A stretch of 38,322 nucleotides of DNA, taken from assembly GCF_938045345.1 (NCBI RefSeq), contig NZ_CALIMS010000021.1:1-38322 (forward strand). Direction: 5' to 3'. Under the pieces are notes generated by a model. That model made no database searches. It saw only the letters and a program-made list of their open reading frames with translations, and had not been told where the DNA came from. Made by a program: the position numbers and the translations under genes. The DNA comes from an uncultured Campylobacter sp. GTDB taxonomy: Bacteria > Campylobacterota > Campylobacteria > Campylobacterales > Campylobacteraceae. Shown here in pieces: positions 8,602-15,573 of this stretch (positions are counted from its first letter, which is position 1; each line of letters begins with the position of its first letter).

Positions 8602-8997
8602 TTACTGTGTAATAATTAGCAAAGCATCAGACGAATATACAGTATTTATATTCTTTAGTCCCGGCATCTCCCATACGTGAGCACATAGGCCATCTGTACT
8701 CTTTTTAAGAGTAACCTTATTTTTGCTATCGACAGTGTATGTAGCACAAACCTTATTCTTTGCGGTAATAGGATTTTTAACATTCGTCATGTTATTAAAA
8801 CCTGTCGTGCTATTATCATACTCGCCTTGCGAAGTATAATAAGCCATTAGATCAGTCAGTGATGTAGATACGTTCTGCGCTGCTCTAACGACTTCCGCAT
8901 CGTCGCGCGTAGCTGCTAGTTTTGGAATGGCAATTGCCGCCAAAACACCTAAAATCACGATCACGAAAATTAATTCGATCATAGTAAAGCCCTTCAT
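8602..8997 (-). CDS. type II secretion / type IV pilin-like pseudopilin
   Basis: A 131-residue protein with a short class III prepilin leader: MKG is cut before F4, giving mature F1 and the conserved E5 in FTMIEL, followed by a 20-residue hydrophobic stalk (IFVIVILGVLAAIAI). The globular part carries C84 and C105, which probably form the usual C-terminal disulfide loop. Such proteins build pseudopili for DNA uptake (Campylobacter Cts system) or type II secretion. No prepilin peptidase, ATPase or secretin gene is adjacent, so it is a lone gene. It has its own TATAAT and ends at the shared hairpin. Its codon use is more AT-rich than its neighbours, as is common for pilins. Confidence 0.9.
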   Translation of the reverse strand: MKGFTMIELIFVIVILGVLAAIAIPKLAATRDDAEVVRAAQNVSTSLTDLMAYYTSQGEYDNSTTGFNNMTNVKNPITAKNKVCATYTVDSKNKVTLKKSTDGLCAHVWEMPGLKNINTVYSSDALLIITQ

Positions 8998-9032
8998 GTT
9001 TTTATCCTTTGATAAAAAATTTTTGGACTTAT

Positions 9033-9038
9033 ATTATA
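9033..9038 (-). promoter_or_regulatory. -10 box of the pseudopilin promoter
   Basis: Minus strand TATAAT (in CTCTATAATATAAG), 36 nt upstream of the ATG, with start of transcription expected near 9026. The ribosome binding site AAAGGAT follows. No activator site recognised. Confidence 0.5.
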
Positions 9039-9060
9039 GAGTGTTTACTATAAATTTAAC

Positions 9061-9834
9061 TTAAAAGTTCTTTGCGAATTCTAACATTTCAGATAAATTT
9101 TTTATCGCATTCGCGCCGACCGCCACATAATGGTTATTTATCAGGCTTTTTCCGTTATAAAGCGGCGCCTTCATCGTCTTTAGATCCACTACCGCTCCGC
9201 CGCTTTGATGCAGCAAAAAATCTCCCGCGGCGATGTCCCAAAGCGAGCAGTCGCTAAATCTCGCATACGCGCTGGCACCCCCCTCAGCTAAGATGCAAAA
9301 TTTTATCGCAGAGCCTTTGCGCACGAGCTGCATTTTAAATTTTTGCGCAAATTGCGGATATTTTTCGGATTTGCTATGTCGGCCGTGCATGAAGATTTGC
9401 GGCGCGCTAGTGGGACGAGCGAGCAGCACGCCATTTTTATAAACTCCGCCGCCGTTTGAGCTGTATACGTCGCCGCTTACAGGCACGCTGATCGTCGCTA
9501 AAATCGGGCGCCCATGCTCGATCAGCGCGATGCAGACGCAAAACTCGCCGTTGCGCGCGATAAACTCCTTCGTGCCGTCCAGCGGATCTATCAGCCAAAA
9601 TCTCTCCTCGTTCATGCGCCGCTTGCTATCCAGCACGCACTCTTCCGAGCAGATTGCGATGCCGCTAGGCTCTAGGGTGCGCATTATCGCATCGTTTGCC
9701 GCAAGATCGGCATTCGTAAGCGGCGATCTGTCCGCTTTAACAAAGACATCGAATTTGTCGTAATTTTGCATTATTGCGGCGTTTGCCTTTTTTGCGGCGT
9801 CCGTCGCGAGCATTAAAAGCTCGTTTAAATCCAT
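9061..9834 (-). CDS. cysQ: 3'(2'),5'-bisphosphate nucleotidase, inositol monophosphatase family
   Basis: Hydrolyses the sulfate-assimilation by-product PAP (3'-phosphoadenosine 5'-phosphate) to AMP; relatives act on inositol phosphates. The protein shows the lithium-sensitive phosphatase metal sites: the DRSPLTNADLAAN segment near residue 37, EE near residue 64 (SEECV), DPLDGTKEF near 86 and CSLWDIAAGDFLL near 200. Length (257 residues) is normal. I use the ATG of MDLNELL because AAAGGGG sits at a good distance; a GTG two codons upstream would lie inside the ribosome binding site. It is a single gene between the pseudopilin and the SapC-like gene. An inositol monophosphatase function cannot be ruled out, but T-D/GTKEF features favour CysQ. 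Confidence 0.88.
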   Translation of the reverse strand: MDLNELLMLATDAAKKANAAIMQNYDKFDVFVKADRSPLTNADLAANDAIMRTLEPSGIAICSEECVLDSKRRMNEERFWLIDPLDGTKEFIARNGEFCVCIALIEHGRPILATISVPVSGDVYSSNGGGVYKNGVLLARPTSAPQIFMHGRHSKSEKYPQFAQKFKMQLVRKGSAIKFCILAEGGASAYARFSDCSLWDIAAGDFLLHQSGGAVVDLKTMKAPLYNGKSLINNHYVAVGANAIKNLSEMLEFAKNF

Positions 9835-9954
9835 CTGCACCCCTTTAAATTTAAGGTAATTTTACTAAATTTAAAATTTTAATAGTCTAAATTTACGCAA
9901 ATAAAAAAACAGGCAAAATTTCAAAACCCTTTAGAATTTTAATATTCTTTTTTA

Positions 9955-9960
9955 TATAAT
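9955..9960 (+). promoter_or_regulatory. -10 box of the SapC-like gene promoter
   Basis: TATAAT preceded by a T-rich stretch, as is typical for sigma-70 promoters in Campylobacter, 25 nt before the ATG. AAAGGA follows at the correct distance from the start codon. Confidence 0.6.
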
Positions 9961-9985
9961 TGCTAAAATTTTTTAAAGGATCAAC

Positions 9986-10672
9986 ATGACCCCAGTCGTA
10001 TTAGATAGCGTTAAACACGCGGATTTGAAATATCACGCAGACGCATTTCCCACCGCGCCTTTCGTACCGGTGATCGCGCCGGAGATCCCGTTTTGCGCGG
10101 ACAACCTCGTTATCGTATTTACCATTGAAAAAGAACCCAAAATGGTGGCGCTGCTAGGGCGCACCAAAAACGTTCTAATCGATAAGGATTATAAAGGAAC
10201 GGTGCCTTCTTCGGTGCAGAATTATCCGTTTTTCCTAGCCCAGATCGGCGAGCAGACGGCGATCTGCTTCGACAAAGACGCACAGCAGATCAAAGGCGAC
10301 GGTGAGGCGCTTTTTAAAGACGGCAAGCCGACGCCGTTTTTGGAAAATTTAAAAGAGGTGATGAAAAATTACGCCGATTTAGATATGCGCACGCGCGTTG
10401 CGGCGGCGGAATTCCAAAAGGCGGGGATTTTAGAGGCCAAGGAGCTCGGCATCAACTCTAGCGGCAAGGAATCGTCTCTGCTAAACGGCTTTTCGGTCGT
10501 AAATCGCGAAAAGCTTTTGAAGCTAAGCGATAAAAAGCTTGCGGATTTTGCGCGCCGCGGATATCTGGAGCTAGCGTATTTCCATCTAAAAAGCCTTGCA
10601 AATTTTCAGCGCCTAGGCGATAAGATCATGCAGCTCGATCCGCCGATTACGCCGAAAGAAGCGAAAAAATAG
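9986..10672 (+). CDS. SapC-family protein
   Basis: A 228-residue soluble protein of the SapC family, named after a gene in the Campylobacter fetus S-layer locus; molecular function is not established. Family-type features are the N-terminal PVVLDSVKHADLKY block, FVPVIAPEIPFCADNLVIVF, the LGRTKNVLID block, YPFFLAQIGEQTAICFDKD and the C-terminal YLELAYFHLKSLANFQRL (each quoted in part). No signal peptide or membrane helix, so it is cytoplasmic. It has its own promoter and RBS and stands alone; no S-layer protein, sapDEF secretion genes or invertible repeats are present nearby, so a role in an S-layer is not supported by context. Confidence 0.85.
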   Translation: MTPVVLDSVKHADLKYHADAFPTAPFVPVIAPEIPFCADNLVIVFTIEKEPKMVALLGRTKNVLIDKDYKGTVPSSVQNYPFFLAQIGEQTAICFDKDAQQIKGDGEALFKDGKPTPFLENLKEVMKNYADLDMRTRVAAAEFQKAGILEAKELGINSSGKESSLLNGFSVVNREKLLKLSDKKLADFARRGYLELAYFHLKSLANFQRLGDKIMQLDPPITPKEAKK

Positions 10673-11286
10673 GCGTTTTGCTTCTTGAATAGCTCGAAAT
10701 CCTTAAAATTTTTATGATTTGACGTCGCGGAATTTAATTCCTAAAAGCAATATTGTGCAAAATTGTCGCAAGTATTTTACGGCGCAAGTTGTTTTTATAA
10801 ATACCCAATTAAGCTTATCTAGTAGAATAAGCCTTAGAGCCTAAATGATTTTATTTGTAGCTAAGATTAAACGTACTGCGAGTCTGATCGTATAATTTTG
10901 CCATAAAAATTTTATGGCAAAATTTATCACCCTGCGCACGCAGGATTTTACACATAAAATTTCAAGCCCAAATTTTTGCATAAAATTCTATTAAATTCTT
11001 AATTTCTTTCAAGTAGATAAATTTATAAAATTTAAAATATGCATAACAAAAAATATTTTATGCATCAAAAAAATGAAATTTTGCAAGTTTACCTAAAAAT
11101 TCTATGAATAGTAAAATTTAAATAACCCCCCCCATAAAAATTACATGCCTCAAAACACAGGCAAGTAAAATCAAGACCGAATTCTAAAAGCAAATTAAGC
11201 CCGCAACGTATTTTTTAACTCCGTCATTACAATGAATCGAATTTTACGCGGGAATCAAACGCACGAATTAAATTCTGCACGAAATT
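10673..11286. other. 614-bp AT-rich gap with hairpins and a C8 tract
   Basis: No gene is supported here on either strand. Visible structure: a 31-bp near-perfect palindrome at 10894-10924 (15-bp arms around one base), a 6-bp GC stem at 10931-10944, an ATGCATAA / TTATGCAT inverted repeat at 11039-11065, and eight consecutive C residues at 11126-11133. The stretch is clearly more AT-rich than the flanking genes and may be a decayed locus. Confidence 0.7.
10894..10924. repeat. 15-bp-arm palindrome
   Basis: AATTTTGCCATAAAA and its exact reverse complement around a single A. The arm is AT-rich with a GCC core. It could be a bidirectional terminator or a protein-binding site; it lies 220 nt beyond the SapC-like gene. 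Confidence 0.75.
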
Positions 11287-12075
11287 TTATTCAACCAAGA
11301 ATTCCTTCTTATCGATCGTGCCATGATAAAAAATCCCGAGCGTATCATCAAAGGTCTTATCCAAAAATCCATCTTTTTTTAGTCCTGCTAAAGATGTATT
11401 GATTAGCTCTAGCAGTGCATTATTGCCCTTCTGCACGGCGATTGCGTTGTAAGTTTGCTTACCTAGACCATCCAAAGCAACCTGCGTTTTATTATCGATG
11501 ATCGCGTATGCATGCAGGATTAGATTATCATCGACGTGCACGGCATTTTTCGCCCTTTTGAAAGCGCGGTAACATTTAGCCGAACTGGCGCAAAAGTTTA
11601 AATTCTTTCTGAAGCCCGCTTTGCGTAAGAAATTGTGAATAGGAGAGTGTTTGATGACGAAAATCCTCTTTTTGCGGAGTTGATCGAAGCTCGTGATATT
11701 TTCGTCTTTTTTGGCTAGCACACCTACCTGCACCTTAAAATAAGGCTCCGAAAAATCTACTTTTTTCGCTCGCGTGGGCGTAGGAGTAAAGGTCGCAATC
11801 ACCATATCCGCTTCATTGCGCTGTAAAGCGCTAATGCGTCTTGAAGCCGTGATCGGGATAAATTTTACCTTGCCAGGATTATCGCCGAAAATCTCCTTAC
11901 CGAGCTTTTCGCCAAGAGCAATCTCAAATCCCCTATATTTGCCGTCTACGAGCGCACTAAACGGCGGCTGATCGTTATATACACCGATGCGAACGAGCCT
12001 ATCTTTTTTGATCTGGTCCAAAGAATTTGCAGATAGAAAACCAAGTAGCAGAGCCGCCAAAACAAATACTTTCAT
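11287..12075 (-). CDS. periplasmic amino-acid-binding protein (ABC transporter, SBP family 3)
   Basis: A 262-residue exported protein: residues 1-16 form a signal peptide ending at LSANS. The mature part is a type II periplasmic binding protein similar in layout to Campylobacter PEB1: DRLVRIGVYNDQPPFS, YRGFEIALGEKLGKEI, the hinge block MVIATFTPTPTRAKKVDFSEPYF (quoted in parts), the second-lobe VDDNLILHAY and the last TSLAGLKKDGFLDKTF. It should bind a polar amino acid, probably aspartate/glutamate or cystine; ligand residues cannot be assigned by eye. A cysteine pair (CASSAKC) lies in lobe 2. No permease or ATPase gene is adjacent, so it is an orphan binding protein. RBS AAGGGGAG and a TATAAT on the minus strand 31 nt upstream. 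Confidence 0.92.
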   Translation of the reverse strand: MKVFVLAALLLGFLSANSLDQIKKDRLVRIGVYNDQPPFSALVDGKYRGFEIALGEKLGKEIFGDNPGKVKFIPITASRRISALQRNEADMVIATFTPTPTRAKKVDFSEPYFKVQVGVLAKKDENITSFDQLRKKRIFVIKHSPIHNFLRKAGFRKNLNFCASSAKCYRAFKRAKNAVHVDDNLILHAYAIIDNKTQVALDGLGKQTYNAIAVQKGNNALLELINTSLAGLKKDGFLDKTFDDTLGIFYHGTIDKKEFLVE

Positions 12076-12485
12076 TTGCTCCCCTTTTAGTTGAAATAAG
12101 GCGCAATTATAATAAAAAGAAATTATAGCCAGCTAAAATTCTGCGATTTATGGCGCATTTTCATCTAAATTTATGAAAAGATGAAATTTGCGGAGAAATT
12201 CTATGTCCAATTTACAAACGAAATCTCATAAAAAACTTACACGAGCGAAATAAGGCGTTTTTAACTAAATTTATAGACAAAATTTTACGGATGGACTTCA
12301 CGTTAAAAAACCTTAGCGAAATTTGCGATATTCTTAAAAGTAAACGGCGAAATTCTACGCAGATTTAGCGTCTAATTGCGAATTTAGCTAAGGGGCGAAA
12401 TTTAGCACTGCATCAATTATACAGAAGCCAAGCTCTTAAAATTTCGTAAAGACCAAGCCAAGATGAAACGTAGCGACCGATAAGC
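12076..12485. other. 410-bp gap, no supported gene
   Basis: Contains the promoter of the binding-protein gene at its left end. On the plus strand a 16-codon ORF (12203-12253, MSNLQTKSHKKLTRAK) follows CGGAGA at a plausible distance; it is basic and too short to judge. An 8-bp inverted repeat (TTTCATCT / AGATGAAA) sits just before it. Nothing else seen. Confidence 0.5.
12106..12111 (-). promoter_or_regulatory. -10 box of the amino-acid-binding protein gene
   Basis: Minus strand TATAAT about 30 nt upstream of the ATG. A second TATAAT lies 16 nt further upstream (12122-12127), so there may be two start sites. Confidence 0.5.
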
Positions 12486-13487
12486 CTAGATCGGCATTAC
12501 GCGGATGTTTGGGCTAAGGTTTTCTTGCAAGACGTTTTCTATCGCATACAGCGTACCGCTCGCACCGCTGGCGCAGCCGCTACAAGCGCCTAAGTAGCGG
12601 ATGTAGATATCGGTTTTGCCGTCGTCTGCAGGCCTGATGTCGATGACGTCGAGATTACCGCCATCCATCTGGAGCATCGGGCGGATATCCTCGTCAAGCA
12701 CCCCTTCGACCGCTTTAAATTTACCGATCAAATTTAACTGCTCAAAGCTCATCTCGGCTCCCACTTTCACGTTATTAGCGGCACTCGCCTCGGCTTGAGC
12801 TTGAAGCCTCTCTCGCTCCATCTCCTCTCTGGTTTGCTTTAAAATATCGACCAAATAGTAATCCTTCTCCTCGTGTCCGCCCGGGCGCACGCAGGATTTA
12901 CAAAACGCACCTGCTTTGGTGTATTGCGTGATCTCTTCAACCGTATGAAGATCGTTTAATCGGATCACCTCTTTGATCGTGCCGAGGCTCACGCGCGCGC
13001 AGTCGCACACGATGATCTCGTCCTCGAAATGCGCGGGATCGACGCCCTTATAATTCGCAGCGGCCTGCTTGATGACGTCGTATGCCATTACAGAGCAGTG
13101 CATCTTTTGCGGCGGCACGGCGGGCTCATCGGGATTGTCGCGCATCGCGTGCTCTACGTCTAAATTTGTAATCTTTACCGCTTGATCGACGGTCTTTCCG
13201 ATACAAAGCTCAGCCATCGTATCCGAACTCGCAATCGCCGTGCCGCAGCCGAAGCTTTTAAATTTAGCGTCTAAAATTCTATCGGTCTTAGGATCGATCA
13301 ACCAATACAGCCGCACCGCATCGCCGCAACTCTCGGCGCCGAAGTCCGCGACCACGAGCTTGCCGCCTCTAGCCTTTGCCTCCTCCTCGGTGATCTCGCC
13401 CATATAGCGAGGATTATTCATGCGATCCTGCACTTTTTGCGAGTATTGCTCCCAGATCGAGCCGTTTATCAAACTGTTTTTTGCCAT
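12486..13487 (-). CDS. nifU: NifU Fe-S cluster scaffold protein
   Basis: Scaffold on which Fe-S clusters are assembled with sulfur from NifS before transfer to apoproteins; in Campylobacter and Helicobacter the NIF-type pair is the housekeeping system. The 333-residue protein has all three NifU modules: an IscU-like N-terminal domain with cysteines in ESCGD, FGCGTA and MHCSV (about residues 53-152); a BFD-like [2Fe-2S] domain with CDC and FCKSCVRPGG (about 175-210); and a C-terminal Nfu domain with GACSGCASG. A hydrophilic linker (about 225-255) joins the last two. It follows nifS by 3 nt and is surely co-transcribed and coupled with it. Confidence 0.97.
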   Translation of the reverse strand: MAKNSLINGSIWEQYSQKVQDRMNNPRYMGEITEEEAKARGGKLVVADFGAESCGDAVRLYWLIDPKTDRILDAKFKSFGCGTAIASSDTMAELCIGKTVDQAVKITNLDVEHAMRDNPDEPAVPPQKMHCSVMAYDVIKQAAANYKGVDPAHFEDEIIVCDCARVSLGTIKEVIRLNDLHTVEEITQYTKAGAFCKSCVRPGGHEEKDYYLVDILKQTREEMERERLQAQAEASAANNVKVGAEMSFEQLNLIGKFKAVEGVLDEDIRPMLQMDGGNLDVIDIRPADDGKTDIYIRYLGACSGCASGASGTLYAIENVLQENLSPNIRVMPI

Positions 13488-13490
13488 TTT

Positions 13491-14690
13491 TTATCCTTTA
13501 TTTTTCTCATAACCTTGCGGCGCGTAAGCAAATGTGCTTGAAATCCCGCGCAGACGGGCGATAGCTTTACCTATATGCTCGATCGCGTAATCGATCTCCG
13601 CCTCCGTCGTAAAGCGCGACAGTGAAAGCCTTAGCGCCGTATGCGCCAGCTCCTTATCCGCGCCGATCGCTTCCATTATCGGGTTATTCTCAAGCGCCTC
13701 GCTCGCACATGCAGAGCCAGTAGAAGCGGCTATGCCCGCTTTATTTAGATCCCACAGCATCGCCTCTCCTTCGACGCCTTGGATAGAGGCGAGGATGGTG
13801 TTTGGCACGCGAATGCTGCGATCACCCACGACGCTGACGTTTGAAATTTGCAAAAGCGCATCCTCCAGCTTATCGCGAAGTCTACTTACCTGAGTGCGCT
13901 CAAAATCCATAAATTTATTTGCTAGCTCCAAAGCCTTACCGAGCCCCACGATGCCTGCGACGTTTAGCGTGCCGCTGCGGCGTCCGCCCATGTGTTCTCC
14001 GCCGTGAAGCAGGCTCGTAAGCGGCTTGCTATCTTTAATGTAGAGCGCGCCGACACCCTTTGGAGCGTGAAATTTATGCCCGGAAAGGCTTAAAAAATCC
14101 ACGTCGGCATCGCGCACGTTTACCTTTATCTTACCTATCGCTTGCACCGCGTCGGCATGATATAGCGCGCCATGCTCGTGTGCGATTTGTGCGATTTTTT
14201 TTACGGGGAAGATCGTGCCGGTTTCGTTATTTGCCCACATCACGCTAACGAGCGCAGTTTTGTCGTCGATCTTTTCGCTAAGCTCGTCAAGATCGATTAG
14301 TCCGTCTTTATCGACGCCGAGGCGAGTGATCTTTACGCCGCAAATTTTTTCTAAAAAAGCACAGGTCGCGCTGATTGCAGGGTGCTCAACGGAGCTTATG
14401 ATGATATTATCCTTCTCGCCGGTTAGAATTTTATCGTAGTAAATTCCTTTTAAAACCCAGTTATTGCTCTCGGTCGCACAGCTTGTGATGACGATATCGT
14501 CCGCATCCGCAGCGCCGAGTCCCGCATAGAGCCTATCCATCGCGGCTCTTAGCGCGGGGTGAGTCTCGCTGCCGAAGCTGTGAAGGGAGTTTGGATTGCC
14601 GTATTTATCGCAAAAAAACGGCTTCATCTCCTCGAAAACCTCGGGATCGACCATCGTAGTGGCGTTATTATCCAAATAAACGCGCTGCAT
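13491..14690 (-). CDS. nifS: cysteine desulfurase NifS
   Basis: PLP enzyme that removes sulfur from cysteine and delivers it as persulfide to NifU. The 399-residue protein begins with YLDNNATT, has HADAVQAIGKI for cofactor contacts near 195, the PLP lysine in LSGHKFHAPKG near residue 207 and the catalytic cysteine in STGSACASEALE near 328. Class I (NifS/IscS) by the length of the catalytic loop. It is first in the nifS-nifU operon, with AAAGGAATTTT before the ATG. An 8-bp inverted repeat (TTGTCTGA, 7-nt spacer, TCAGACAA) lies in the leader, 18-41 nt upstream of the start, and may be an operator or RNA hairpin. Confidence 0.97.
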   Translation of the reverse strand: MQRVYLDNNATTMVDPEVFEEMKPFFCDKYGNPNSLHSFGSETHPALRAAMDRLYAGLGAADADDIVITSCATESNNWVLKGIYYDKILTGEKDNIIISSVEHPAISATCAFLEKICGVKITRLGVDKDGLIDLDELSEKIDDKTALVSVMWANNETGTIFPVKKIAQIAHEHGALYHADAVQAIGKIKVNVRDADVDFLSLSGHKFHAPKGVGALYIKDSKPLTSLLHGGEHMGGRRSGTLNVAGIVGLGKALELANKFMDFERTQVSRLRDKLEDALLQISNVSVVGDRSIRVPNTILASIQGVEGEAMLWDLNKAGIAASTGSACASEALENNPIMEAIGADKELAHTALRLSLSRFTTEAEIDYAIEHIGKAIARLRGISSTFAYAPQGYEKNKG

Positions 14691-14708
14691 AAAATTCCTT
14701 TCTAAAAT

Positions 14709-14731
14709 TTGTCTGAAATTTAATCAGACAA
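14709..14731. promoter_or_regulatory. inverted repeat in the nifS leader (candidate operator)
   Basis: TTGTCTGA and its reverse complement TCAGACAA separated by 7 AT-rich bases. The size and spacing (about two helical turns) suit a dimeric regulator. AT-rich -10-like sequences lie upstream near 14756-14765, which would place the repeat at about +20 to +42, a repressor or RNA hairpin position. The regulator is unknown. Confidence 0.5.
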
Positions 14732-14801
14732 TTTCGCTCTTTTATCAATTTCGCACGATAATATAACATAATTGCTAAATTTTTCTTTAACGCTTGCCGT
14801 T

Positions 14802-15386
14802 TTAAAAACCGAAAGTTTTCGGAGAATTTATTAGATCGAAAAATTCCTTACGCGTGTCGTTTCGGCTGATAAAAAGCCCTCGCAGTGCCGACGTAGTCGT
14901 GGTCGAGTTGATCTTTTGCACGCCGCGCATCTCCATGCACATATGCCGCGCCTGCAGCACCACGCCCACGCCGAGCGGATGGATCACCTCTTGGATAGCG
15001 CTTGCGATCTGTTCGGTAAGCTGCTCTTGGATCTGCAGCCTGCGCGCGAAAATATTTACCATACGCGGAATTTTACTGAGCCCCACGACCTTTTTATTCG
15101 GAATATACGCGACGTGCGCGCGCCCTATAATCGGCAGCAGATGGTGCTCGCAGAGACTATAAAATTCTATATCTTTTATCAAAACCATCTCATTGTTGCT
15201 ACTCTCAAACAGCGCGTCGTTTAAAATTTCTTTTGGATCCAGCTCGTAGCCGCTAGTTAGAAACTCATAGGCTTTAGCTACGCGCTCGGGCGTCTTTGCA
15301 AGCCCGTCGCGTTTCGGATCCTCGCCTAAAATTTCAAGCATCTGCGACACGCAGTTTTCAAATTTAGCTCGGCTTTTTTCGTCCAT
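14802..15386 (-). CDS. folE: GTP cyclohydrolase I
   Basis: Converts GTP to dihydroneopterin triphosphate and formate, the first step in folate and, in many bacteria, queuosine synthesis. The 194-residue protein has the zinc site C-E-H-H in SLCEHHLLPIIG (near residue 77) plus the second cysteine in HMCMEMRG near 147, and the SKIPRMVNIFARRLQ and ITEQIA-type helices of the family (here LTEQIA). I start it at the ATG of MDEKSR with AAGGA upstream; an in-frame TTG three codons earlier lies too close to that ribosome binding site. It is divergent from the siderophore receptor and shares its intergenic region. Confidence 0.96.
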   Translation of the reverse strand: MDEKSRAKFENCVSQMLEILGEDPKRDGLAKTPERVAKAYEFLTSGYELDPKEILNDALFESSNNEMVLIKDIEFYSLCEHHLLPIIGRAHVAYIPNKKVVGLSKIPRMVNIFARRLQIQEQLTEQIASAIQEVIHPLGVGVVLQARHMCMEMRGVQKINSTTTTSALRGLFISRNDTRKEFFDLINSPKTFGF

Positions 15387-15483
15387 TTTTAGCAATTCCT
15401 TAAAGATCGATGCGCGATATTACTCAAAAACCCCTTTTATAACGCTGATAAATTTTAAAATTTCGCGCGAAATTTTATCAATC

Positions 15484-15505
15484 TCATTATGTTAATGATA
15501 ATATA
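15484..15505. promoter_or_regulatory. Fur box
   Basis: TCATTATGTTAATGATAATA contains overlapping matches to the Fur consensus of repeated GATAAT/ATTATC hexamers, and it covers TATA-rich -10-like sequence upstream of the TonB-dependent receptor. Iron-bound Fur would repress the receptor. The divergent folE gene starts about 100 nt away and could be affected too, but this is speculation. Confidence 0.7.
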
Positions 15506-15573
15506 TTTAAATTTAAGAAATTTTTGTTTAAAATCCGCCGTTTCGATAAGCTTTATCTACAAGGAGTTCGGTA

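Noticed and set aside
9986..10672. S-layer locus suggested by the SapC-family gene
   Set aside because: No S-layer structural gene, secretion genes or invertible promoter repeats are found nearby.
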